64,000 nucleotides of DNA from Oryzias latipes. Lineage: Eukaryota > Chordata > Actinopteri > Beloniformes > Adrianichthyidae. Below are positions 40,401-50,508 of this stretch, in pieces (within the stretch, counting starts at the first letter, position 1; each line of letters opens with the position of its first letter). The notes under the pieces are model-generated. The model did not search any database. It was not told the origin of the DNA and worked only from the letters and a program-made list of their open reading frames with translations. The position numbers and the translations under genes are program-made. The stretch is taken from contig NC_019867.2 of assembly GCF_002234675.1 (NCBI RefSeq), positions 406,001-470,000 of the forward strand. Reading direction: 5' to 3'.

Positions 40401-43373
40401 TAGGCTAGTCTAAACTAGCTTAGTCTAGTCTAGCCTAGCCTAGACTAGACTAAGCTAGTCTAAACTAGCTTAGTCTAGTCTAGCCTAAACTAGCTTAGTC
40501 TAGTCTAGCCTAGCCTAGACTAGACTAAGCTAGTCTAAACTAGCTTAGTCTAGTCTAGTCTAGACTAGCTTAGTCTAGACTAGCCTAGCCTAGACTAGCC
40601 TAGACTAGCTTAGTCTAGTCTAGCTAGCCCATGGATCAGCGATTGTATTTCAGAACTGATTTTCAGTTTTGTTACTGCTGTGAATCTCGTTAAGATGACC
40701 GTGTCGTGATATTCGGCTACATCAATAAAACTGAATTGAATCTCTGGATTTTTTGAAAGCTGCGTTTTGCACCACACGAGGGGTGGCGCCTCACACGAGG
40801 GGTGGCGCCTCACACGAGTTCAGCCTTCGTCTGATTGGACGCCTCACCAAAACCTTTTGAAATGTTTTCAGTCATTTTAGGAAACGGGAGCAGCTTTTCA
40901 CTTTCAACCGTGGATTTTCAGAGAGACAACTTTGTAATCTCTACTGAACGTCGGTAGTTTTGGACCGATACTTCTTGAACAGAACCGAGTCGTTCAGCCC
41001 AAACCTCACGCTCCAATACCTCGTCCTCTGGCCGGACTCTCCTTGGCTCCTTCCAGCTGGCGCTCCATGCTTCCCTGACTGTAACATCTGATAAAAGGAA
41101 CAGCTGGTGAGGTGGGCGTGGCCTCTTCCACCCTGCCCTCCAGGATTGGAGAGAAATCCAAGGAAGAGTGGGAGTTGTTGGAGCAGATGGAGGAGAACCC
41201 CTCTGGAGGCGCTTTCTGTGACGGAGATCCACCAGAGCCCCCGTTTCTTCTTTTGCTTCTGGCAATCTCTGCAAAGGAAGTGACACGAGGAGGGGTGGGC
41301 GGGACCTGGGTGGCGCCCTCGCTCAGACGCATGGGGCAGCTCAGCATGCGCTCCCGAGATCCGAGTCGAGGGGAGGGAGACCTGTCCAGGTTGCGATCGT
41401 AGCTCCGGGAGCGAGGGCGGCTTGAAGAGGAGGCGGGGCCTCCAATGACACCCTGTGCAGCTGTGGGAGGGGACACGTTGACATACACCTTGCCTTCAAT
41501 CACAGGAAGAGCAGCTTTAGCCCCGCCCACTGCCAGGCGATTCTTCTTCTCCTCCTCCTCGTCCTGGTCTGACTAGAGGAGGAAAGGAGGAGTCAATCAG
41601 AGTCAAGATCAAAATCACAGTTATGGACTTTATGTCCCAGGGTCAGCATGACCCGTGGTGACCCCTATGGGAGTCTGTCTGAGCCCAGAATCCGGACAGT
41701 TCCAGAACTGTTCTCTGCTCGGACACGATTGAGGTCGGGTCAGTTCAGAGGACTCATACAGCCCACTATCCCTTCTTTAGTCCTTCATTGGTGGATGGTA
41801 AACCAATGAGAGGAGGGCGTACTCCCAGCTGTTGAATGGGGGAGGGGCATCAGCACTCTGACCCGGATTGCTTCTACCAATGTGAACATTTGGATCTAAA
41901 CTCACAAAATGATTGAAAGGAGACGGAAAATGAAGATTTTCCACTTACTGGAGACGACCCCCAGTCTTGGTCCTCTGGCTCCGCCCCCTCGGCCCTCTGC
42001 TTGAACAGGAAGTACTCGTTGGGTTGGGTCGGGGTGGGGCTGCCTTTGCTGTGCTCATCGGAGCAGCTGTTGGCCGAGGAGCCTGCGGGACTCGCAGACG
42101 ACTGCGATGAAACGTCGCAGGTGACCAGCTTGTAGTAGTTCTGGGTGGCGACAACCAGGCGCGCCTGACTCTGCAGGCAGGTGGCGAGCTCGCCAGAGGA
42201 ACCGGCACAGGGCGGGAGGGAGGAGTTGCAGTTGGCATCCAGGTCCAGAGCCCCCTGGTACTCGGCAGAGCAGGAGCAGGTGGAGGAGACGGGGAGGTTG
42301 TTGGACAGGCAGGGGGGGGGCTGCAGAGGCTCAGTTGGCGAAGTGTGGAGGTCCAGGTAGAAAGCTCCTGCAGTCTGGCCCGGCCCCTCGAAACCCTCGA
42401 GGTTCAAGTTGGCTGAACCGGACCGGGCCGGTTTCTCACGGATGCCATTGTTCATCTTGTTGAAGATGGCGCTGAAGTTGACCAGGACGCCGTCGGAGCT
42501 GTTGCAGGACGAGTCGCTGCCGTAGGCCGGCTGGAAGTCGGAGAAGGCGTCGGGGAAGTTGTGCTGGCAGTGCGTCGGGTCGCAGAAGGAGCAGAGCTGC
42601 GAGGTCGACCCCGACGAGTCCGAACCCGGCTTGCTGCATCGGCCGCACCTCATGGACTGATCCTCGACTTCGTTGTCGTCCGCCCAGTCCTGCTCTCCAC
42701 AGTCCATGGACGTGTTGGAGCCGCTGCTTCCCAGGCAGCGCCGGCTGTCCAGGTCAGAGGCCACGCCCCTAAAGGAGTCCCGCCTCTTTCCCTCCGATCC
42801 GTGCAAAACAAAAGGCTCAGCAGCAAAGTCCAGATGGTGCAAATGAAAGGCAGCCGTCCCACCGACACCGCTAGTGTCGCTGTGGAGGAGGAAGGAGGAG
42901 TCCTCCAGGTATCCACTCAGGCTGTGGTCCTCCTCCTCCTCCTCCTCCTCCTCCTCCTCTGCGTGCAGCAGGAAGGGGTTGTGGCGTGAAGGGGTCTCGC
43001 TCCGGGGTTTGGCTCTGGGAAGCGTGTGCACAGCAGGGAGCTGCTCCTCTGAAATACTGGAAGTAAAAGACGAGTTTCCACTGGCCGTGCTGCCCCCCCT
43101 CTTTGTTTCTGCTCCTCCTCCGGAGTGGGAGGACCAGGAGCTGCTGGAGGTGTGGATCAGGCTGCTGTAGAGCAGAGCTTCTCTCTGGAGGACATCTCGC
43201 TCCGGCAGGGAGGTGGTGCGGCTCAGCCCCAGGTTCTCTGGGGGGCTGAAGGGGCTGCCGCTCCTTAGCGAGTTCCCACAGTCTCCCTGCCGGCCCCCCG
43301 ACACCTGGCAGTGCACCAGCGGGATGTGATGCACGATCAGGGTCTCCCCAGACAGCTGGGGGGGGCCGTCCAT
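31475..43373 (-). CDS. rusc2: RUN and SH3 domain-containing protein 2 (iporin)
   Basis: Twelve coding exons on the minus strand: 41949-43373, 41020-41572, 38830-39393, 34484-34702, 34278-34403, 33968-34044, 33648-33822, 33466-33571, 33000-33046, 31980-32847, 31755-31904, 31475-31682. Phases agree and give 1505 residues (human 1516). It starts [20 protein letters not shown], as RUSC2 does. Long disordered Ser/Pro-rich exons carry the conserved blocks [55 protein letters not shown] and [15 protein letters not shown]. The RUN domain spans about [20 protein letters not shown] through [20 protein letters not shown]. The C-terminal SH3 is in the last exon ([20 protein letters not shown] ... GLVPIVYV). 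In the family it binds Rab1b/GM130 and takes part in vesicle traffic and AP-1/kinesin cargo transport. One intron (34703-38829) holds an antisense LINE and a giant minisatellite. Confidence 0.95.
34857..35326 (+). pseudogene. R4/Dong-type LINE, reverse-transcriptase part (broken)
   Basis: Reads [20 protein letters not shown], then [16 protein letters not shown] and [20 protein letters not shown]. This is the start of a LINE reverse transcriptase, the KAYDSM block being motif A. In-frame stops (after PSNY and SGIK) and deletions show that it is dead. The frame stops at 35326, where an inverted copy of the minisatellite unit begins, so the remaining catalytic blocks are missing. The wording closely matches fish LINEs of the R4 clade (Rex6/Dong type) as I remember them; a search would settle the clade. 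Confidence 0.75.
35327..35349 (-). repeat. Inverted copy of the minisatellite unit at the array edge
   Basis: These 23 bases are the exact reverse complement of the core of the 32-bp unit (TTGGGTCTTGTCTGGTG... against ...CACCAGACAAGACCCAA). With the first direct unit it forms a perfect 15-bp-arm hairpin, GGGTCTTGTCTGGTG ... CACCAGACAAGACCC, with a 7-base loop. Confidence 0.9.
35350..38240. repeat. 32-bp minisatellite, about 90 copies
   Basis: Head-to-tail units of 32 bp (CACACCAGACAAGACCCAAG + GTGTAGATCTAC), about 2.9 kb. The main variants are CCCAAGG, CCCACGG, CCCATGG and GTAGGTCTAC; CACGG types cluster toward the left and AAGG types toward the right. A few units are shortened (near 37043, 37468, 37715 and 37834). 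Each unit carries the 10-bp palindrome GTAGATCTAC. Because 32 is not a multiple of 3, no long frame exists. The unit translates to [10 protein letters not shown] in one frame, which continues directly into the LINE zinc knuckle at the right edge. Confidence 0.95.
38241..38735 (+). pseudogene. R4/Dong-type LINE, zinc knuckle and endonuclease end
   Basis: Right of the array the DNA reads [12 protein letters not shown] in the frame continuing from AGGTGTAG, the start of the C-x2-C zinc knuckle. It then reads, in a second frame, [20 protein letters not shown], followed by [20 protein letters not shown], the PD...D core of the restriction-like endonuclease that R2/R4-type LINEs carry at their C-terminus, then [20 protein letters not shown] and [20 protein letters not shown]. 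Frameshifts separate the parts, so it is not functional. It is on the same strand as the reverse-transcriptase piece at 34857 and is most likely the other end of the same insertion. Confidence 0.8.
39394..41019. other. rusc2 intron 2, repeat-rich
   Basis: Non-coding. Contains CA-rich microsatellite DNA (about 39440-39600), a G25 run (about 39606-39630), the CTAG array and a 25-bp duplication (CACACGAGGGGTGGCGCCT units near 40776-40820). AATAAA-like words are common, but no exon was recognised. Confidence 0.5.
40393..40628. repeat. Self-complementary CTAG-rich array
   Basis: About 235 bp made almost wholly of CTAG words at 5-base or similar spacing (TCTAG, CCTAG, ACTAG, GCTAG), with larger repeats such as CTAGTCTAAACTAGCTTAGT. 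Both strands read alike, so long hairpins or cruciforms are possible. Confidence 0.85.
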
Positions 43374-44960
43374 GGTCCACAGCCGACTGGAGGCGCAGGG
43401 AAACGGTGGCGGTTTTCAGGCGGCGCCCGGCTCTGCGGGAATCCCAGACGTCTGGAAGGACGGGTCAGGAAGGTCTGCGGTGGGGGGCATCTGCCAAAAG
43501 ACAGACCGTGGGTCAGTTATGGTTTGAGTCCCAGCACCTGATGCACCCCCCCCCCCCACACACACACACACACACACACACAGGGAGCAGCTACAGCCAT
43601 ACTCTGTGAGTCAACCCCCCCAATCCAACCACCAATGCAAAGAGTCTACTTTTGTCTTTGGCACCACCAGATGTAACCCAAGGGACAGACACTCCACCAC
43701 AGGGCCACTGCCTGCATGTGCCCTAAACTGAAAGCTTAATAGGGTGGGAGGAGCTACATTTGAGCGGTAAAAGGTCAGGAGGTCAAAGACAACAAAACAC
43801 AGGCCTAAAGGGTATGAGCTGGTCACATAAAGGACGTCCTCAGGGGGACGTCTTCAAGAGGACGTCCTCCTCTGCGGGACGTCCTCCTCACCTCACCGGG
43901 ACTGATTCCAGATGGAAGTCTTACACAAAGACAGTATTCTGATGCAAAGCCCTAACAGAACCAGAACCGTTACAAGGATCTGCAAGACCACCAGAACCTC
44001 CACCAAAACAATCTTCCAGCTCCAACAGACGTGGACCTGACCGGGGGGGGGGGACTACAGAGGAAAAAGACGTACGTCTGACGTCTGAGAGAGTCTGAGG
44101 CTCTAATCCTGGAAAAGCTCCGTGATGGGATCAGCATAAACCGGTAATGAGCAAGACGAGTTAAAAGGCACCAAACGTCCCGACAGCTTCAGCAACCAAA
44201 CTTCAAAGGAAACTTGTCAAAATCACTGAAGAGAAATCTGGTGAAAGCTAGTTTCACAAAAGAGATTTTAAAAAAGCAATGAAAAGACATTCATTGATCA
44301 GATAATAAAACATGTTTCCTGCTTGATTGACGTCTGAGACCTTATTAAACATGAAACTCCTGATAGAATCGGCGCTGAAACACACCTGAAGGGAAATGTC
44401 TTCAGGTGGGGGGGTTCAGTTACTTCCTGTTGTCCCCCCTTTCAACAATGGCTCCTGCCCACCTTGATCCCCGGAAACCGCGGAGCCGCCCCTGGATGAA
44501 GGCCGCTGACGAGGCCGCGTTATGTCATTGTTTTCCCGCGGATGAAAGGAGATGAAAGGACCGACTGAGCCATTCCAGAGCGACCCGCAGATTCTAGAAA
44601 CCCGCAGAGAAACGCAGAAACAGCAGCGATGACGTAAGAAGCCAGCAGGCGTAACACGCAGCCGCCCCAGCTGCTTGACGAGCTCCCCGTTACAAACGCC
44701 GTTACGAACCGTTAAACGCCGTTAAGTTAAAAGCCGTTCGAAGTCATCCAGGAAAAATGTCGGTGCTGAAGATTCACAGACACGTCCTTTACTGACGCGC
44801 GCGCACGAACGGTGGCGTTTAACGGGCCTCCGCCCTGCTCTTACCGGACACCAACGTAAGCTGTTATTTCTCCTCTTACCGTGATAACAACGACGGCGGG
44901 AAGCAGAGATGACGGAGCTGCTGCTCTCCGTTGTTTTCTCCGGTGGAGGCGGCGTGGGAT
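43374..44960 (-). promoter_or_regulatory. rusc2 5' region and probable promoter
   Basis: Upstream of the rusc2 start codon on the minus strand. 43374-43495 is probably 5' UTR. A CpG-rich, GC-rich stretch at about 44450-44960 (CGCGGAGCC, GACGAGGCCGCG, GCGCGCGCACG) is the likely promoter with a non-coding first exon. A CA microsatellite is at 43557-43582. No further coding exon was found. Confidence 0.4.
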
Positions 44961-45289
44961 GGGAGGGGCGCATGCCTCACGTCAGCGCGAGGTCGCTCTG
45001 TCGTCCCACACCAGATTATCCAACTGCGGGGGTGGGCAGCTGGCCCCCACCCTGCCGGTCACTCCACCAGCTCCACCTCCTGCACCGAAACCCGTTATTT
45101 ACGCACAGCGGCAGACAAACAACATCAAAGGCCAAGGTCACACTGCCCCCCCCCCCCAACATGACCACGGCCTGCCACTTTGCTGACCCCCCTCCCCAAT
45201 CACTTTGAGGGTCAATTAAGATCAATTAAGAGGGCTAATGGGAGGGGCAAAACTCTGAGAAGGAGGGGCTATGTGAATGTGATGGTCTG

Positions 45290-45595
45290 TTGGCTGGACT
45301 GGACGCTGGGGTAGTGGTTTCCACTCCCCTGCCACAGGTTCAAATCCCATCAGGGTTCACTCTGTGTGGAGTTTGCATGTTCTTCATGTGTGGGTTCTCC
45401 AGGCTCCTCCCACAGTCCAGAATCATGCTGCATAGCTGCATTGGAGACCCCAAACTGCCCCTTCAGGGTGAACGTTCCTGCAGAGGGGACCGGTCCACCT
45501 TCACCCAGTGGTGGCTGGGATAGGCTCCAGCAACCACATGGCCCTAATAGGGATAATGCAGGTCCAGAAAATGATGGACGGACAGATGGCTAAGT
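45290..45595 (+). repeat. Degenerate tRNA-like SINE
   Basis: Same family as 62341-62723, but more decayed: TAGTGGTTTCCACTCC (A-box-like), GGTTCAAATCCCATCA (B-box), GTGTGGAGTTTGCATGTTCT, GTGGCTGGGATAGGCTCCAG and a short GGACGGACAGATGG tail. No target duplication was found. Confidence 0.6.
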
Positions 45596-46585
45596 GTCCA
45601 GCAGTATAGTGCTGAATTCATCCTAAATGAAGCTGTCTGTAACATCCAGACATTGTTAATTATGAAAATAGTGATTTCCTTCAGGCATGTGCCCCCCGCG
45701 CCCCGCCCATAACATGACGTGGGAGACGTGAAGCTGGACCGACAGCAGAGACCATGACAGCGAGAAGCTCTGGCGTTTGTTTGGGATCAGAGCATCAGTG
45801 TTTTCTGATGATTCTGAGCTCAGTCTCCACCAAAATACCAATAAGAGCATCTTTAAACCTAAACGACGGCGACTTTGGCATAAAGGTGTCAGTAGATCTA
45901 GTTTCTGGTCTCTGTGGGACCCTTTGGGCAGGACGAGCGTCTCCGTTCTGTACATCTGTCTTTCAGGGACATACATTCTTTGTGTTTCCTCTTCCATAGA
46001 AACTATTTCCTTCTGTGAAAAAGTTTCAACCCAAAGAAAATCCACCAGTGGTTCTGGTCCTTCAGAACCGTCACACAGAGGAACAGCTGCCTTTACCTGC
46101 CTAGAATAGAACCCGTTGAAGGGGTTCTCACGTTCTCACATCACAGGTGTGGTTATAACCAAAGCCATGTCACATTTTCTGTCAGTTTCGAGCGTCATCT
46201 GTGTTGTTCTGCTATTGGTCCTTCAGAACCGTACAGGCAAACCACCAAACTAAAAGTCCCATTTTTCTCCAGAATGTGCCGGGAAATGAAGCCCAGATAG
46301 TTTTGGTGAAGAAACCTGAACAGCAAACCGCTGAACCACCAACACACCTCTGATGTAAAACTACTAAACGTTTTAAAAGCTGTGGTTTGTTAAATGATGA
46401 AGGAAGAACCAACAGGCTGCTCCACTTTGTTCTGAAGCTGGGTCCATTGCTTCCACCTGTTCCTAGTACGTCATTTAGGAAGGGAGCTTTGATTGGCTGT
46501 GAGAACAAACTAAATCCCTGGACGGCCCCCCTCTCAGTAACGCTTCAGAGGACAGAGAGGAAGCGTTGGCTGTGGTGGGAAAACC
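45596..46585. other. Region before the first P/Q-rich gene
   Basis: Non-coding DNA that should hold the promoter of the gene starting at 46586. No TATA box or dispersed element was recognised with confidence. Confidence 0.35.
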
Positions 46586-48099
46586 ATGAGACTTCCTTTA
46601 TGGTACTTTCACGGAGCGTTGTGGCGTTGCTGGGATGTCTGCCTGATGTGACCGTTTCTTTGTCAAACTGTTTTTCAGTGCTGTGCTGTTGTGGCTGTTC
46701 TCTGAAGAGCTTCAAGCTTCGCCTGTGAAACGTAAGACAGAAACATGCTGCATCCTTTCTGCACAGTAACAAATGCAGTGTCTCACATTTGCTTTCAGCT
46801 TCCTTTCAAAGCGGCTCTAAAAATGTGGATGTAAGTAAGCCTCAGCAAGTCTCCAGTTACCACGCCCAGTTTCCACACTTTCAGCCAGAACACCGCGCCA
46901 AAACCCGGCACAAGATCAAGGTGGTGCGCTATAGGCTGGATCCTTGGTCCCAAATATGGCTGAAGTCTGAAGTAGAGTCTTACCACGTGGACCCTGACTC
47001 CCATGTACCTGGCCACCAGCTTGAGCCCCAGCAACAAGCTCAAGCAATTCGCCATCAAGCTGCTCCTCAGTTTCAGGCTCAACGGCAGATTCAGCCTAAC
47101 GAGGGGACCAACCAAGGTGGCTCCAAGAGTAGGTCACTGGTGGTGGAATCCGATTGGGGGCAATTCCCCTTTCAGCCTCAAAAAAGGCCTTACGTGGCAG
47201 AACCCCAGAATCCGGATCAGTTGTTCTCATACCAGACAGAGCCTCAAAACCCGAAGGAATCACTCCAACCAGCACCTCACATTTTGGTTCAAAGGGCTCC
47301 CTACCAACTTGAACCAATGACTCAGACCAAGGAGCTGTTCTACCTAAATAAACATCTGTCCCAAATGGCGTCTATCCAGGCTGAGCCCCAGATTCAGGTC
47401 CAAGGAAAGCCCAACCAAATAAAGACCCAGACACAAGTCCAGGGACAGTCCTATGAAGTGGCACCTCAAACAAAATTAATATCCTTCCAGACTGACCCCC
47501 AGAGTCAAGTCCACGGGTTATCCTACCAGGCACAGCTCCAGTCTCAAGGGGGTTCCTTCCACACAGAGCCCAAAATTCAAGACCAAGTCCTTCCATACCA
47601 GGGAGATCACCAGATGGCCACCCAAGGAATGTCCTACCAGGAAGATCCTCAGTCCCAGATGACCTCCTGCCAAGCTGAACCTGAGATTCAGACTAAGGGG
47701 GCGATATACCAGGTAGAGCCTCAGTCCCAGGTGGCATCTTTGCAGATGGAGCCCCACTTTCAAGCCCAAGACTTGCTTTACCAGGCAGAGCACCAGACGC
47801 CGGCAGCCCGAGAGGTGTCTTACAAGGTAGATCCTCTGTACCAAATGCTTTTCCGTGAATCAGAACCCCAGATTCAGTCCCAAATGCCATTCATTGATGC
47901 AGATCCTCAATCAATGACTCACCCCATGTCCGACTCCCAGCCTCAAGTGATACCCTATCAAACAAAGCCCCAGGTTCAAGGACAGTCCTACAACCTAAAC
48001 CCCCAGGTTCCAAGTGAAGTTTTACCATCATACCAGTCTGAAGACTGTGCTTTTCTCAGTGAAGAAGACCAAGATTTTGAACCACCATCATCAGCCTAA
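46586..48099 (+). CDS. Secreted Pro/Gln-rich repeat protein A, unrecognised
   Basis: Three coding exons: 46586-46602 (17 nt, MRLPL plus two bases), 46679-46731 and 46799-48099, all GT-AG and in phase, giving 456 residues. Exons 1-2 encode a signal peptide, MRLPLCAVLLWLFSEELQAS, with cleavage likely after QA. The rest is one low-complexity domain rich in Gln, Pro, Ser, Tyr and Glu, built of loose units of about 15-18 residues of the type Y-Q-x-E-P-Q-x-Q-x-x-x (SYQAQLQSQGG, IYQVEPQSQVASLQMEPHFQ). There are no cysteines forming a pattern, no membrane segment and no known domain I can name. AATAAA at 48423 is the likely poly(A) signal. The identical exon layout of the gene at 50509 shows that the two are tandem duplicates. 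Extracellular structural protein is an inference from composition only. Confidence 0.75.
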
Positions 48100-50508
48100 C
48101 CCTATCTGATGCTGTCATTGTGAACCCAGATCCAGAGCTTGTTGTGGCACCAACAGTCTCTAAGAATAAAGGCCCTTCAGCTCCCCCACACTCTGCTGAG
48201 TTCCACTTCAGCCGGTTGGAGGTTGTTTTTTCTGTTCTTTGGCTTAAAGCTCGAGGATCAGAGCTTTGGCTGCTCTCATCGGCTCACCAAGAGACCCCGA
48301 TCAGGGTAAGACTTGTTCCATGTTTCACAGCTTTTGTCTTCACCTTTGACCCATGACTGTCATTTCAGGCTGGATCCCAGTGAAGGTTTGCTTCCCCTCT
48401 TTGGGCTCCACAGGACTCGGAAAATAAAATGTTGTGCCAAGCATCTTGTAAGGTTCAGAGATGTCACTTTTTAATCAAACTAGGAAACAGAAAACATGCG
48501 TTTCAGAAATGGGGGGGGGGGGCAAAAGAACTTAGCGGCTCAAAACGGGGAGATATGTGATGAAACTTCAGATTCGAGTCACATCAACTGCACATGTTTC
48601 TTAGTCAACGGTTACGTTTGGATCTTTGCCTCCAAGTAGGATGTAGGCAGTGAATTGTTCAATAGCTCCAAAGCTCCAGTTTAGCTGGCGGGACGCCTGA
48701 CTCATCGATCAGGGTTTAAACCAGCAATACCATCTGGGGGGGGGGGGGTCATTCCTCTCATGTGACTCTTTTAGAAACGTTTCTGGCCCACATTTCTAGA
48801 GTCCTTCACAAGTGAACTTAATTCCTTTTTAGAATTTTTTTTTACAGAGCAAAGATGTAAAGGAGCATCAGTGCTGCTGCCATGAGGTGGAGCTCTCCAC
48901 ACAGGCAGCATTTTAACCTTTTCTTCCAATCTTCAAGGGAATATGAGTTTAAATTGAATGACTGGGATTTTCCTTTTTTCTTGTCTTAATCTTTGTTTTG
49001 TATCGATGTTTATATCTTTTAAAAGGTTCTCTGAACGATGTGCTGTTTTTAATCTTCCCACTAGATGGCAGCATTTGACCCAATTTGAGGTTAGTTCAGT
49101 CAGCAGCTGAGCTGTTGCAGTTGATTTGGATGGATTACAAAAACAAAAGTTCTTTTCCTGAAGTGGGGAACCTCATCCAGATGGAGTAATGACTGCATGT
49201 TACCGAAACCCGGTGTCTGGCCCTGTGGATCCTTTGTTTGCCCAAAGAACAGACTGTCAAGGAGAAGTTGATGCCCTCGAAGCCAGATGGGCTGTCATGT
49301 GCATCATTTTGAACAATGTCTCAGATTTTCTCTGCACTCAGTTAACCTGAACATTAAAACTAATAAAAGTTTTCTACTTGCTCAAAAGTTCAGTGATTCA
49401 TAAGCCTTCATGTCTCAGAACATTTTTATTGACATTTTCTGCTCCTGATGTCGTTTGCTAATAAAACCTATAAAATCACTTCACAAAGTGAGAGATGATG
49501 GTGGAAACGTCTGTCTGAAAGGATTATTTGATTCTTTTCATGGGATGACGTGCGCATCACGACAGGAAATCTCATCCTCTGGGATGCTGATGGCGTCACG
49601 TCTTTCAAGTCAAGAAAAATGAGCAGATTCCTGGTTCTCACTTTTCACCGAGCAATGTTTACATTTGTGCTGCGTCTGTTAAAGTTCTCCAGAGGAGGAG
49701 CTTTCATTCATGAAGATGGCGTCACGAGTCAAATCTTATGTACACTGTTTATAAGCATCACTTGGGAGGATTTTTGTGACGTTTAACTCCAATGTTCCAA
49801 TGTTTTGAAGAGATTGTGATCCGAGTTCACTTCAATAGAAAAGAACATGACTGCAGATGAGGAGGCTTCTTCATTCTCATGGCTCAGCTGAGTTAATATA
49901 AACCTGAACATGCCATGGAAGAACGGAAGAATGTCATCTGCATAAAGTAAAACCTCAACCTGACGCTGTGGGAGCAGTTTTGTATTTCCTGACACTCGTC
50001 TTCTCCACGGCCAATTCTCCATTTCAGTGCCTCTTTTTCTGTTTTGGTCCAGTCTGTTCCGGATGAGTTTTAATGTCCAAACTAGTTCAGAAATGGTCTG
50101 ATTATGTTTCCCTGGTACATGTGGGTCTGAAAAAGGATTCATGCAGGTTTATGTTTGATCACTTTGGCTTTTAGTCTCAAGCAGGTGTCACTGAACAGCT
50201 TTTCCTGAAGCTTCAGACATGAGGATCGTTTCTCTTTTAATTGAAGCAGGATGTTTGAAATCACATTTTAAATAGAAAATCCTAAAGTGTAAACTCTCTT
50301 CCTGTCTTGAGGGAAGCAATTTAAGATTTCCTAAACAGCTGTGAGTCATAAGTAGCTCCGCCCACATTGGTTCCACCTGTTTTCAGTTAAGTTTTTAAGA
50401 CGTTTCTAAGCTTTTTGTCTTCTTTCTCATAGTAAAAAGCAAGAAGAAATAAAGTTGATTCATCAGGTTAACTGAGTTGTTGAAAGTTGTGGCCCACCAG
50501 CTGAAACC
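48100..50508. other. Space between the two P/Q-rich genes
   Basis: Begins with the 3' UTR of protein A (AATAAA at 48423 and another at 49362). Contains G-runs near 48512 and 48737. The right part must hold the promoter of protein B; I see no other exon. Confidence 0.4.
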
